The notes under the pieces are model-generated. The model had not been told where the DNA came from, searched no databases, and saw only the letters and a list, made by a program, of their open reading frames with translations. Source: Owenia fusiformis (lineage: Eukaryota > Annelida > Polychaeta > Sabellida > Oweniidae). From it: 64,000 nt of DNA. The stretch covers positions 34,556,867-34,620,866 of the forward strand of contig CAIIXF020000008.1 of the NCBI GenBank assembly GCA_903813345.2, read 5' to 3'. Below, in pieces: positions 40,201 to 47,844 of the stretch (position 1 is the first letter of the stretch; each line of letters opens with the position of its first letter). Both the position numbers and the translations under genes were made by a program.

Positions 40201-43200
40201 AAAAACTAATCATAACATTATATTATTTTCAATTGTATTATATTTTAATTGTAATTATGCGTCTTAATTGAACTTGATTATTCATACAGTATATAGTTTA
40301 TTATGGTAAAATATATATTCTCTTGTTATAGTCTACAACATTAGTACATAACTAAAGTAAGAATTCATTAATTATTATTTTACTAACACTGCCTTTAGAA
40401 ACAGTGAAGGCCCTAAGGATCCGAAACCTGCTGGTCTAAATGGCATTACATTAGTTGCAATATTATTTTTCTATACCTTGTGAAAAAATCAACTGGTCCT
40501 TATCAAAAGTAACCTGATAATGACCAGCGGACCAGCCCTTAGGGCCTACACTGTTTAGAAATAGAAATCATCTGGTTTCAAGTTTCCTGGTTTTTAGGTT
40601 CCAGCGGTCCATTTGTACCGCTGCATGGTGGAGACATCTATTGATACATATAATTTTAGATCAAAGTATTAAGAGTTGTATCCTGCTATACATGGAACAG
40701 ATGCCTGTGGCAAGCCCTAATTGCCAACTTAGGAACAAGGTCATTGTGATCAAGTTTGCCCCAAAAATAATTAATTCATTATATTATTGAATATTACATT
40801 ATGGGGAGGGGTTTTGTTAATACCTATTGTTTAAAAAATTGATACATGTGCACGTGTGTTTTTGAAGGGGAGGGGTCAATTTGTGATGCAATTTATGATG
40901 TTTTGGAACAACTTGGAAATGCTGACCTCGTTTCTCAGTTGTAAAATAGTTTCTGAATATTATTTCTTCATTTATTGTTTAGCTGTCAGTTTCTACTTAT
41001 GCATTCTCAATGCAGTAGTGACATCTTTTAATCTTTGTAGAAATTTTTTATTTTAGGTTGTAATATTTATCCTGACTCCCCATCAGCTGGTTATGGCTGA
41101 GTTATGGAATTTAAAACTTGTTTGACATCTAAAAAATGTTCACTGTAGGAAAGTGTTCAATGCAGGAAAGTGTTCACTGCAGGAAAGTGTTCAATGCAGT
41201 GTATGACTTCTTTACAAGCACTAATGTCTCAATAAGTTGTGTTTACTGAGACAGGTTTCAGTGTGGAACTGTTACCATATATATATTCTAATTGCATCCA
41301 AATGTACTTTAGGGGTGCCATGGGAGGAGGGCAGGCTGGACGTGGGCAGTATGGGAACGTCCCTGGGAATTATGGGGCATCTGGCGGCAGTTACGGAGGA
41401 GGGAGAGGTAAGTGTAATCTTTAATAAGGCCACCTCCGTGTTAAAGTGCCCGATAAAGTATAAAATGCGCATGCGTCCAGGTGTTGATAAACTATAAATA
41501 GCGAAAATCCAGGGTTTGTCACCACAAGGTAAGCCAGGACGTGTTGAGAGAACAGCTAGTGTTGATATTGAATTTATATGTAGCCAGATAAGTTTCCTTA
41601 TTGAAATTACATATGGTTATTAGCAATACTTTGTAGGTGCTAAATAATAAAATATTTAGAGTATATATGAGAGAAATTGGTCATTTCGAACCTGTTGAAA
41701 AGTTTGTGGCTCTCGGCTACACCGGGGAATTTACTTCCATGAGTACACACATAAATGTGGGGTTCCCCAAGAGGTACGCGACAAGGTGACCTGGCATCAA
41801 ATGTGCGACTAAATGCTACTATCGAGAAGATAAAATAACGAATACGACAATAAGTTATTGCATGTGACTTTCCGAGCCTTCATCTCACTGAAGTATTTTG
41901 AAGTGAAAATAGGATTTTTGTTTTGATACATGGATTCAGATGAACGTAACTTTATTCTGACAACTAATCAAAACTGAACAAAATTGATTGTACGTAACAG
42001 ACAATTTATTATTTTACAATGTTTTGATTGGCTAAACGAATGAAACCAACAAATTATGACATGTGAAATGACAATTTTGAAATGTAAAATTTAAAAGTGA
42101 CAAACACAACCTCCCTATCCACTCTTTGGGAGCCCTAGTAAATTAGTAATATGTACATGCAGCAGTGGTAGTGTGCAGCTTATTATCACACTACGCTTTG
42201 TATTCTAAAGCCTGTTGTTTGTAATAACACTGTTCACTCAACGTATGTTTTGTGTGTGGGCAGTCAACGATAATCATTGTTTTATCCCGGTTATATGACC
42301 TCGGCAATTATAACAAAACCGTACTAAACGAAAAAACGCAAATAAGAGAAAGCTTTCACACACATATAAAAAATGAACTAGTCTAATCCGCCAGTATAAA
42401 CTCTGTGCTATACGTAGCCGGGTCAGGCGCACACTTTAAGGAGGCACCTTTGATAAGATGTGTAAGTTGTACAGGCCTTCATACCAAAACAGATGTGTCC
42501 AATATATATATACTAGAAATATTGATTTATTGAAGACTTTTTCTGCAAATAATGATTCAGTCACTCTCAATACTGTTTGTATCGAAGGGGTCAAGACGGT
42601 AGACTGACATTCTTCAACAAACCGGGTATATATCTGAAACTACTATTACATTTGTTAAATTTTATATTCATAAAAATGTTGTGTGTATTTTACATATACC
42701 TGTATCTCATTTATGTAAAGGGCAATAAGACATAAATACAGCAGACATTGGAAAACCAAAGAAAACAAACCCCTATAAAAGAAAACAATATAAAGCCTAA
42801 TTGACCATTACTACTATAACACTCGATGAAAATTCCAATGTCTGTAAAGTATAAATGATATGAGGTATCCAGACAAGAATGATTGTGAGAAACACCTACC
42901 CAGCTAGACCGTATTTCTGAGTTGGTATTGTAGAAAAACCTTTGTGATCTCCAGACTAGATGATAAACGATTTTTCGATTTCGCTAAATGGCGTTCAACT
43001 TAACCTTCAAAGGAATTTGCTTTTCTCTTTAACTTGAAAATCAGAAATACCTTATGCCTGTCAACAAAGGCATGGACTGACATTTTGCGCTTTTCTTGAT
43101 TTTTTGTCTTTTGATATTTTCCATTTATGAACTTATAAACACTGTTTATTTGAGGCATTTGTAATGCAATCTTGTTATTTATTTTAGAATAATTTCACAT

Positions 43201-46200
43201 TTAAGTCTGAATGGTGGATGCCTTTAGTAGTAAAACGATAAACCATGTAATATCGATGCTCGATAACTGTTAGAATACCCTACAAACATTGGCGAGCGCA
43301 GTTTAACGCCGATAAGTTTATCTAATTGCGATAACTCTGAATCACCAATGAAAAGTAACATTATCATTAAGGGTATGTCAGTTTGAAAGGTTATATCGGA
43401 GTTGTCGGTGGAAATGGCGTCAGCTCTGCTTGCGGGTATTTACAGAAATATCGCTGCTTTAGAATTTTAAAAAAACGGTACAAGAAATCATGTTTTCCTG
43501 TCTAAACATTAGCAGTCAAATTACACACTCCAGAAGGCTCTCCAGTGGGTAGAAGAGCCCTGGAGAGTCCCAAGTTCTATGGTCTGTGATGATGCTCAAT
43601 TGCCACTCTGGCAGCCCTTAAAGCATCCTCGCTTAACACACCCCTTGTAGCCCTATAGCTTGGTACAACTGTCATCCATGTGGTAGACCTCATTTAAGTA
43701 TTTCCTTGAACATTTTGTTGTCAGAATTGTAATGTACATGTTTATGATCAGAGATTCAGATAAATGTTTTTTATTAAGCAAATAACTATAATTACATATT
43801 TATAACTAATATCTTGTGTGGTCTTATATTTCACACTTGTGAGGTCTATGAATGTTTCTTTTGTTGACAGAATCAGAACTCAACAGTCATCAACTGCCTT
43901 TTGTAACAAACCATTACAAAGCTTACCCTGTAGACATTCCTAAAAGTAAAAATAACTTACCCAAGATTTACAATGGAGTTAATAATGGAAAGTTAAGATT
44001 CACAAAAAAATGTTTCAGTCATTTTTATTATTTGTAAGGGAATGTGGTTAGGCTTTAAAGAGTGTCTCGGCTGAGTGGGGGTAAGTAGGTGGTGACCAAA
44101 TAGTTGATGTCTAATTTACAACAGTTGACGTTTAATTTACTCCTACTCTTTACTTAGTCACAATTAATACAATAAACGTTATTATTTCGTCCAATGGATA
44201 TTTTGTTGAAGTTTGATTTCAAATAAATGTAAATTTTACGTATGTCTTATCTGACAGGTGGTTTGTATTGTATTAAGGAAAGTCAGTGTAAGTTTTATTT
44301 AAGAATGATTTTAATTGGATGGTTCGATTTCATATGTCAACTTTTTGTAACAATGGAGGTGTCACTTGACTTGCTAGCTGTTGGATTTTAATGAATTTCT
44401 TCAAAAGTTCAGTGTTTGGTCTGATCTGAGGTTTTTAGATTGAATATACGGATAATTTTGAGTCAATTTTGGCATGGAATTCAGTTAAATTAAAGGAAGA
44501 TGGAATGTAAACTTGAATATGTTTGAAATGGACCAGGGGATAAATATTTGGTGAGAAACTTTGAAAATCTGTATCTTAAGTTCAAGACCATATTTATCTA
44601 CAATGTTTAAATGTAAGAACATTTTGCAAATTTTATTTACCTGTATAATGTAAGTTAGTATCAAATTCAACACAAATTCATTATTTTTTTTGTTTTTGGG
44701 CAGTTTGTGTACATTTTCAGTATGGTACTTATAATCGACCATACATTTGGTTTGGCCAATAAAAGAAATAAATGAATATGTTTTCAAATTAGATGGGAAA
44801 CATTTAGATGTAGAAAAATCCTATTTGCATGTTCAATTTTCTAGTTGATTTTCTTCTTATGATAAAATAACATGCAAACATGTCAACTAGCTCAATCTCC
44901 GACTAACCAGCAATTTCATACAAAAGTTTTATGCCTCAGAAAGAATAAGACCCTATGTTTGAGGCTGGACAAAATTTTATCTCCACTTTCAAATTCTTGT
45001 GGAAGAATATATTACTCGGTTTCTATAACATGATGTTTCTATAACATAATAGTATAGAAAAGTACCATGTTTCTATAACATGATGTTTCTATGACCGATG
45101 TGAGGACTCAGTACACAAACAGTGTAAAATGCAATGTATTGCCTATTGTCAAATTTAAATATAAAAAATGAATTTGTTTTGCTAAAAGAAATATTTATTG
45201 ATAAAAATTTATAATGATTAATCCAGGTGTGTTCTTAATTAGAGTATCGGTTTATAATCCATAAAGCCCAATTTCTACTTCTGTATTTTCAGTTAAATTA
45301 AAGTTCTTAGGATATCCCTCTCAAAGAAATAAATGAAATGAAGGACACTTGAAAATATCAAAACTTTGCATTCAACCGTCTCAAAACATTTCAAGATAAA
45401 CCAAAACTAATGATATTCAAAACAGTATCGAATTCTTCAGGAAGTAGCACTCAAAATGGGTTAAATAAATAATGAAAGTCCTTCATATTTTTTGTGCCAT
45501 TAATATCAAGACTTTAATTGTGATTCTGGAAACTTTGAGTTTATGACCAGACCACAAGTCAAGATCTTGGTTTCATTGCATTTTATTTAAATTGAGGTAT
45601 TTTTGTGAATGAAGTGCTCCAAATTTTAATATTTGTAATTTTTAATAAATTATTACTATTTTTAGCACAAAATGTAACACTAGAAAAATGTGACATCACA
45701 AAAACAGAAACACACATCTAAACACAAAAACTATTTAAATATTGCTTTTATATTTATTACAATTTACATGTAGTTCTTAAAATGTATAAAAACAAACAAA
45801 TGTATTATTTTCCAGTATTTGCATTAAAAGAAAAATTCCATTTTCCATTCCCTGCCAGTTTCTGTCTCAATCTATTTTCAATTTTAAATGTGTCATTTTT
45901 ACTTGTGGCAACATTACAGAAATCTGCCTAATCAACATATATGTACCATATGCGATCTGTATGTTCTACAAATGCCTAATGCCCCACAATCCCTTGAGGC
46001 CAAACATAACGATAACTGCGTTAGCTCCAAAGAGGTGCGAACAAGACTTTTATCTTATTCACGTATTCACACTCGATTAACCGCGAAAGCGAAAAAAATT
46101 GTCAAATTAATTGTCCGTGGTCTGAAACACTTTGTATGAATAGATGAACATGATATTATTAATGTGATTAAATCTCCCAGAAAATTAGCCCCTGAAGTCA

Positions 46201-47844
46201 AGCATTTGAGATTGGACGTTTTTTGTGTTAACTGTTTATTCTGAGATTTAACAAAGAAGACACCTCTTTGAAGCTGTTTTCATATCACTAGACATCCTCA
46301 TGTCTTAGAAACGAAATCACTTAAAAAGCCATTCAACAAACTCCATAATTTTACAGCCTAGTAAATTACAGAAAATCAATTTGGGTCTACTCATTTTTTT
46401 TGTACACGCACATTATTTTATTTGAGATGGAGGTTTTGTAAATAGTGATTTAGTTCATTAATTATAATTTCCCGGTATTGAATATCTGTGTGCTAGTGAT
46501 GGCCAAATGAAATGTTCCCTGGGCAAGGGGTTTACATATTTTCTCTATCAACAAAAAGTGGCGACATATTTAAGAGTGACAGTTTTTGTGACTGGTGTTC
46601 TGAATTCAGCATCTGTAACAAATTGTTACATTAATATAACCATTTTCGATAATTTAATATCTTATGTTAAAGACATAGATAGACTCACAGTAACATGGCA
46701 TACTGGATAACAAAGAGTGATATATTATTATGGTCTCCAACATTTTTGTGGATTGTGTTTGGCGGTTTGTGTTCAGCATCTGTAACAAATGGCAGTTGGT
46801 GACATTTTGCATGTCAATGCTTTATTTACAATATAAGGGAGACGACTGGACTATTAACACGCATGTTTTCATCTAAGTACATAATATGTTAATGAAAATG
46901 AAATTTATATTTTACTCACCAGGTGGCGGCAGAGGAGGTGGCAGAGGTGCGTGTTTTAAATGTGGAGACACTGGGCATCAGGCTCGGGAATGTCCTAGTA
47001 GCGGCTCCGGAGGAAACTACAATAGGTTTGTGGCAATATTTTTTTGAAACTACTCTCTATCCCATCTACTTCCTTTAAAGATAGATTTTGTTAAAAAGTA
47101 ACCCTGTTCCATAATAAATGATACAGAGATGTTCGTACATTTGGGTTGTTCAAAAAGTCACAAAATATTTAAATAATTCACCAATCTTTTTCATATATTG
47201 TTGGTTGGTTCTCAAACCATATACACCACTACTGGCAAGGTTATTTTATATATGAAAACAATTAAAATTTTACATGATTTCATCCCCAATATTAATATGT
47301 ATATGAATGTTTTGCGTGTTGATATTATATTGTTTGTTGTTATTGTAGGGGAAGTGATTGGCAAGGTAACCAAAGGGGTCAACGTGATGCCTATCAACAG
47401 AATCAACAGAGAGGATACAACCAAGGAGGATATGGGGGTGGGGGAGGATATGGTGGGGGAGGATATGGCAGGGGAGGATATGGGGTAAGTTCATATTTTT
47501 GTGCAGTTGCTGTTTCAGTATCTGATGAAGTTCGATTTCAATTTATACATCATATTCATCTATTTTTAATATTGTGAAATTATGAAGAAGAGTAATTGAA
47601 TATGGAGATGAATAAACTTCATCCATTTGTATAAGATTATGTTGACATTATATATATTAATACATAGAAGCATGCAATTATTTCAGAATGACAATTTGAA
47701 AATATGATTTCCAATTTACATTTAACAATTTTTCTTAATTACAGCTAGAAGATAATTGAGAGAAATAACCAATATGGCAACCATATTGAATAATGGATTT
47801 TTTTTATTTTCTTCCAGAACCAGGGGGGCTATCAACGTCGTTAG
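1293..47844 (+). CDS. XRN2: 5'-3' exoribonuclease 2 (nuclear Rat1/Xrn2)
   Basis: Nuclear processive 5'-3' RNase acting in transcription termination and RNA turnover. There are 28 coding exons: 1293-1367, 4233-4363, 4771-4882, 5383-5444, 5845-5956, 6582-6671, 6938-7061, 7448-7605, 14354-14479, 14908-14987, 15411-15468, 15907-16116, 16587-16736, 17042-17127, 17352-17487, 18483-18590, 20051-20140, 34997-35153, 35758-35870, 36140-36219, 36453-36509, 36841-36909, 37387-37467, 38238-38297, 41313-41407, 46923-47025, 47349-47484, 47818-47844. They total 2886 nt, 961 aa (human 950), and every phase agrees. Family landmarks are the [11 protein letters not shown] start, [53 protein letters not shown], a CCHC knuckle at residues 265-278, [28 protein letters not shown] and [14 protein letters not shown]. 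The tail is Gly/Arg/Tyr-rich with a second CCHC knuckle (884-897). Exon 24 (60 nt) has the least certain acceptor; exons 18-23 are the most diverged part. Two antisense genes lie inside introns 8 and 17. Confidence 0.96.
1368..1910. other. Start of XRN2 intron 1, no gene seen
   Basis: Intron sequence with no coding or repeat structure that I can support. Intron 1 runs to 4232; its middle is occupied by two foldback elements. Confidence 0.5.
1929..3097. mobile_element. Foldback DNA element with ~430-bp inverted arms
   Basis: The left arm (starting GGCGACACTATATC at 1929) and the right arm (ending TATAGCGTCGCC at 3097) are near-complementary over hundreds of bases, including a segment read as 2150-2345 on one arm and 2518-2715 on the other. 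TTAA flanks both ends (1925-1928, 3098-3101), which would fit a TTAA target duplication as made by piggyBac- or Kolobok-type elements. The right arm carries an internal tandem duplication of about 166 bp (from ~2732 and again from ~2897). There is no transposase ORF, so it is non-autonomous. Confidence 0.7.
3103..3347. repeat. Second palindromic MITE-like element
   Basis: The ends are inverted: TACTTCCTTTTCGATCAAG at 3103 and CTTGATCGAAAAAGAAGTA at 3347, with GCCAAATTCCAATATGGCG and CGCCATATTGGAA inside. It abuts the larger foldback. Outside the pair, a 16-bp inverted repeat (CAAGTATTGGAGCGCT near 1911, AGTGCTCCAATAGTTG near 3352) brackets both elements, suggesting a composite. Confidence 0.6.
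4053..4180 (+). repeat. Dispersed SINE/MITE-like repeat, copy B
   Basis: Contains TATAGTCTCCAACTTTTTTG, then a GTCTGTAGCAAATTGCAGG-like block, then GGTGACATTTTGCATGTTAA and TGCCTTG. The same order of blocks is seen in the other copies. Confidence 0.6.
5242..5373 (+). repeat. Dispersed SINE/MITE-like repeat, copy C
   Basis: Same block order as copy B: GTAGTTTCCAACTTTTTTTA, a degenerate middle, then GGTGGTGACATTTTGCATAT. It ends 10 bp before the XRN2 exon 4 acceptor (AG at 5381-5382), so it supplies most of the pyrimidine tract region of that intron. Confidence 0.6.
6452..6581 (+). pseudogene. Duplicated pseudo-exon of XRN2 exon 6
   Basis: A 130-bp tandem duplication places a second acceptor plus exon copy directly before the true exon 6 (6582). 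The copy encodes [20 protein letters not shown] like the real exon but has DPR where the real exon has DPG, and it has lost the 5' splice site. If its acceptor is used, reading runs on through the real exon in a wrong frame and meets TGA shortly after 6600. Confidence 0.85.
7338..7405 (+). pseudogene. Relict copy of part of XRN2 exon 8
   Basis: Intron 7 contains a degenerate copy of the exon 8 segment around the internal zinc knuckle: CCAACCATAACCATGTGAAA then TGTGTGGTCAGATGAGGCAT, against CCTAAACCATGTGAAATGTG in exon 8. The reading frame is broken by TAA and TGA. The spacing to exon 8 is about 140 bp. Confidence 0.7.
7621..7626 (-). promoter_or_regulatory. Candidate polyadenylation signal of GGH
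   Basis: AATAAA on the minus strand, 225 bp past the GGH stop codon. Cleavage 10-30 nt further on would fall at or inside XRN2 exon 8 (ends 7605), so the two opposite mRNAs may overlap. Confidence 0.4.
7851..12389 (-). CDS. GGH: Gamma-glutamyl hydrolase (folate polyglutamate hydrolase)
   Basis: Peptidase C26 class-I-glutamine-amidotransferase-like enzyme that trims polyglutamate tails from folates in lysosomes or after secretion. Nine exons on the minus strand: 12389-12308, 11648-11480, 11002-10918, 9986-9848, 9593-9487, 9098-9005, 8727-8590, 8311-8209, 7974-7851. They total 1041 nt, 346 aa (human 318), with all phases consistent. Start chosen at the [15 protein letters not shown] signal peptide; an upstream in-frame ATG exists but would bury the signal. 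Visible landmarks: [37 protein letters not shown] with nucleophile Cys126, and TQWHPEK with His237 and Glu239. The gene lies wholly inside XRN2 intron 8, antisense to the host. Its introns carry several MITEs. Confidence 0.95.
10249..10625. mobile_element. Palindromic foldback MITE in GGH intron 3
   Basis: The two halves are near reverse complements: GGTACCAACTACGACCGTTA near 10249 and TAACGGTCTAAGTTGGTACC near 10625. Both halves include an ATCAAGGATT block and a GGAACAAGTTTGAAGAAAAA block. The centre is an almost perfect hairpin (about 10385-10470) with GGGTCCCCAGCTGTGAG and CTCACAGCTGGGGACCC around a loop of about 8 nt. No target duplication was resolved. Confidence 0.8.
11330..11460. mobile_element. 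Short MITE (131 bp), CAGGCCCG termini
   Basis: Inverted ends CAGGCCCGTAGCCAG and CTGGCTCCGGGCCTG, flanked on both sides by TCTGT (5-bp apparent target duplication). The middle has two copies of AGTGAACCCCCC. It lies in GGH intron 2, only 20 bp from exon 2. Confidence 0.65.
11792..12164. mobile_element. Mariner-like MITE in GGH intron 1
   Basis: The ends are TACAAATAGGTGGGCCAAAA and TTTTGGCCCACCCTGTA with TA at both borders. The CAGGGTGGGCCAAAAA type of terminus is typical of Tc1/mariner elements. There is no transposase ORF. The interior has a short tandem repeat around GTATAGGGTATGGGAGATG (near 11890-11935). Confidence 0.65.
12390..13555. other. Upstream of GGH, no gene seen
   Basis: Part of XRN2 intron 8 and presumed GGH promoter side. 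Around 12735-12960 there are degenerate repeats containing GTTCCACTT and TCCCACTTG. I could not locate a convincing TATA box or start site for GGH. Confidence 0.4.
13556..13682. repeat. Minisatellite, ~35-40-bp unit
   Basis: About four tandem units of TTTCTTGCATCAGTTTCC followed by TACCTGTTTTTTATTA, with small length changes. Confidence 0.8.
13915..14180. repeat. Degenerate GTGTTCACT-type tandem repeat
   Basis: Many variants of GAGAGGTGTTCACTTGAGAG and AGATGTGTTCAC in a row. A related unit (GGAAAGTGTTCAATGCA) forms a small array at 41145-41205 in XRN2 intron 24. Confidence 0.6.
17428..18032 (+). repeat. Seven-copy array of the XRN2 exon 15 / intron 15 border
   Basis: The last ~60 bp of exon 15 plus the first ~20-38 bp of intron 15 occur seven times. 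Copies of CATAATGTCGCCAATGCC (or TTGCC) start at 17428 (the real exon), 17525, 17604, 17701, 17780, 17877 and 17974. Spacings are 97, 79, 97, 79, 97 and 97 bp, which points to a 176-bp higher-order unit. Every copy keeps the 5' splice site (CAG|GTAATGATT). Only the first donor gives an open frame; reading past it meets TAG in the intron part within seven codons. Confidence 0.92.
18936..19791. mobile_element. Long-TIR MITE in XRN2 intron 16
   Basis: The ends are GAGAGGT and ACCTCTC with TA on both sides, and the arms pair over most of their length. Examples are ATCATTTGCGGGTAACTTTC against its partner near 19660, and two copies of the CTCCGTCACAGCGGACAA block around a short central spacer. No ORF. 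A diverged copy of one arm is at about 63070-63170. Confidence 0.75.
20278..22162. mobile_element. Non-autonomous hAT element nested in the LINE
   Basis: Terminal inverted repeats CAGTGTAGTCATTAA and TTAATGACTACACTG, flanked by an exact 8-bp target duplication, ATCCAGAC (20270-20277 and 22163-22170). CAGTG-type ends plus 8-bp duplication are the hAT signature. Subterminal GGTCC/GGACC blocks occur near both ends. No transposase is visible. Removing it restores the open frame of the LINE across the join. Confidence 0.9.
20688..21716. mobile_element. Inverted-repeat element nested inside the hAT element
   Basis: Ends CAGGGGCGGATC and ATCCGCCAGTG, with TATCC on both sides (20683-20687 and 21717-21721), a 5-bp apparent target duplication. 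It ends in a long C run near 21684-21703. The interior has no supported ORF. This makes a three-level nest: LINE, hAT, this element. Confidence 0.65.
22992..23200 (+). repeat. Second copy of the XRN2 exon 17 / intron 17 border
   Basis: Starts with ACTGACCCAGTAAGTAGT, identical to the exon 17 3' end and donor at 20132, and continues with intron sequence shared with the third copy (23281-23520), for example ATGATTCATAATAAGCGATA. Its first 57 bp form the right-hand LINE target duplication. Confidence 0.85.
23188..23280 (-). repeat. Inverted fragment of the LINE tail plus exon 17 donor
   Basis: Reverse complement of 22918-23007: the ACTTACTGGGTCAG donor region, the poly-A/AATA tail and the GTTTAAAATACAATTACAAT part of the LINE 3'UTR. 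It lies between the second and third copies of the exon 17 border. Confidence 0.85.
23281..23520 (+). pseudogene. Third, partial copy of XRN2 exon 17 with donor
   Basis: Holds the last ~51 bp of exon 17 (GCTAGTAAGAAACACTTGCC onward, matching 20090-20140) and ~180 bp of the following intron. The donor CCCA|GTAAGT is intact, but no acceptor precedes it; the inverted LINE tail does. It differs from exon 17 by a few silent-looking changes. Confidence 0.8.
23521..26592. other. XRN2 intron 17, no gene seen
   Basis: AT-rich sequence without supported genes. AAACATATTCATTCCA near 24031 and TGGAATGAATGAATATGTTT near 24837 are inverted to each other and may mark another decayed foldback element. A mariner-type terminus, TACAGGGTGGTCCAAAAAAT, stands at 26133 without a partner that I could find. 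Confidence 0.4.
26593..26757. mobile_element. hAT MITE, 165 bp
   Basis: Ends CAGTGTATGCCCTAAGG and CTTAAGGCGTGCCCTG with an exact 8-bp target duplication, ACTGGTTG (26585-26592 and 26758-26765). The body is related to the element at 40402-40553 (shared GTGAAAAAATCAACTG and TATCAAAAGTAACC). Confidence 0.88.
27430..27435 (-). promoter_or_regulatory. Polyadenylation signal of the nucleotidyltransferase-TPR gene
   Basis: AATAAA on the minus strand, 133 bp past the stop codon at 27568. Confidence 0.5.
27568..32589 (-). CDS. 2A-leader / DUF294-like nucleotidyltransferase / TPR protein
   Basis: Two exons, 32589-32397 and 32165-27568 (GT..AG, phase 1), give 1596 aa. Domains in order: residues 1-64 hold a conserved-looking [13 protein letters not shown] block, a hydrophobic stretch (36-47) and the 2A-like motif GVESNPGP (49-56). 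About 65-160 is a helical region. Around 260-325 is a nucleotidyltransferase fold with [15 protein letters not shown] (Gly267-Ser268, ten residues, Asp279-x-Glu281), the hG[GS]..Dx[DE] signature of the GlnD/DUF294 group. About 480-550 is a helical region resembling the domain that follows DUF294. From about 655 to the end are 22 TPR units of ~42 aa, kinesin-light-chain style (NIGxAYxxKGEHDxAI). The gene lies antisense in XRN2 intron 17. No function is established; a scaffolded nucleotidyltransferase with sensing or innate-immune roles is speculation. The exon 1 ATG sits in GCCATGG right after a TTTTAG, so a 5' non-coding exon is likely. Confidence 0.85.
27660..30010 (-). repeat. Tandem ~126-bp repeats coding the TPR array
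   Basis: About 18-19 units of 126 bp (one unit is 132 bp), many over 85-90% identical by eye, with the shared phrase CTCTCTGTACATGTCCAGAC. The high DNA identity, including silent sites, suggests recent expansion or gene conversion. The outer N-terminal TPRs (30010-30390) are clearly older. Confidence 0.9.
32590..32945 (-). repeat. Two extra tandem copies of the gene's 5' start region
   Basis: A 163-bp unit is repeated so that start codons fall at 32589 (used), 32752 and 32915. Each copy has the same TTTTAG acceptor-like sequence and Kozak-like context before the ATG. The upstream copies code for about 34 residues like the real exon, then leave the hydrophobic/2A part and stop after 41 codons (stops at 32627 and 32790). 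They could act as uORFs or as alternative first exons. Confidence 0.85.
32946..34990. other. XRN2 intron 17, right part, no gene seen
   Basis: Presumed promoter side of the nucleotidyltransferase-TPR gene. Open frames here (up to 124 codons) lack any family resemblance and occur on both strands over the same DNA, so I do not call them. Confidence 0.4.
35201..35592 (+). repeat. Dispersed SINE/MITE-like repeat, copy D, interrupted
   Basis: AAGTGGCGACATATTGTTA at 35201 matches the start of copy E (46553). About 235 bp of inserted sequence then separates it from the rest (GTCTCCAACTTTTACTGG, GTCTGTAACAGTGATGACAT, TTTTGCATGTAAATGCCTGG). The insert has ends that look inverted (TATGATATTTTT and AAAAATCATATC). 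Confidence 0.5.
36740..36855 (+). repeat. Decoy copies of the XRN2 exon 22 acceptor
   Basis: The sequence GGGTGCATTAT that begins exon 22 (36841) recurs about four times in the 100 bp before it, each followed by TATTTATAA-like spacers. The first copy even has TTCCAG|GGTGCATTATTG. Only the last leads into open coding sequence. Confidence 0.75.
37940..38212. repeat. Minisatellite TACCATACTATATTG
   Basis: About 17 degenerate units of ~15 bp, alternating TACCATACTATATTG with CCATAATGAATTG. It ends about 25 bp before XRN2 exon 24. The apparent reading frames across it are low-complexity artefacts. Confidence 0.85.
38434..38570. repeat. Inverted repeat (~137 bp) in XRN2 intron 24
   Basis: AATAAATTCTACACACATAA with ATCAATTTT near 38434, and AAAATTGATTATGCATAGAA with TTTATT near 38570, pair as arms of a MITE-like hairpin. 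Confidence 0.6.
39095..39240. repeat. Local tandem duplication
   Basis: TTCCATGTTTTGATGACCAT followed by TTATTCCTTACTTATTTT is repeated once, about 68 bp further on, with a few differences. Intron 24 of XRN2; no gene. Confidence 0.6.
39660..40190. repeat. Degenerate GTGCATGTATTTACTAA repeat
   Basis: Many variants of AAGTGCATGTATTTACTAA are scattered over ~500 bp, interrupted around 39930-40095 by unrelated sequence. Confidence 0.6.
40402..40553. mobile_element. hAT MITE, 152 bp
   Basis: Ends CAGTGAAGGCCCTAAGG and CCCTTAGGGCCTACACTG with an exact 8-bp target duplication, TTTAGAAA (40394-40401 and 40554-40561). Same family as 26593-26757. Confidence 0.92.
41408..43850. other. XRN2 intron 25, first part, no gene seen
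   Basis: Non-coding by eye. A fragment TAATCCGCCAGTATAAACTC at about 42385 resembles the right end of the element at 20688-21716. Confidence 0.35.
43871..44037 (+). CDS. Possible alternative last exon of XRN2
   Basis: After TTGTTGACAG the sequence is open in the phase required by exon 25 (codon completed as GAA): [20 protein letters not shown] and 36 more residues to TAA at 44035-44037. AATAAA follows at 44171. If spliced from exon 25 it would replace the second zinc knuckle and the Tyr/Gly tail with a basic 56-residue end. The peptide matches nothing I recognise. Chance is a serious alternative. Confidence 0.3.
44038..46552. other. XRN2 intron 25, second part, no gene seen
   Basis: Contains AATAAA at 44171 and a short duplication of CATGTTTCTATAACATGATG near 45030-45095. 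Nothing else that I can support. Confidence 0.35.
46553..46815 (+). repeat. Dispersed SINE/MITE-like repeat, copy E
   Basis: Two overlapping parts: GTGGCGACATATTTAAGAGT at 46558 with CAGCATCTGTAACAAATTG, then from about 46716 GGTCTCCAACATTTTTGTGG, CAGCATCTGTAACAAATGGC and GGTGACATTTTGCATGTCAA. It looks like one copy inserted in or joined to another. Confidence 0.55.

Noticed and set aside
41237-41497. 86- and 61-codon frames across exon 25
   Set aside because: Only the 95 bp between AG at 41311-41312 and GT at 41408 fit XRN2 in phase; the rest is intron.
45888-46139. 83-codon frame with CTICDLY
   Set aside because: No acceptor or family match, and the phase does not fit neighbouring XRN2 exons; likely chance.
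47198-47488. 96-codon frame ending in repeated GEDM
   Set aside because: Wrong frame of XRN2 exon 27; the correct frame gives the GGYG-rich tail.
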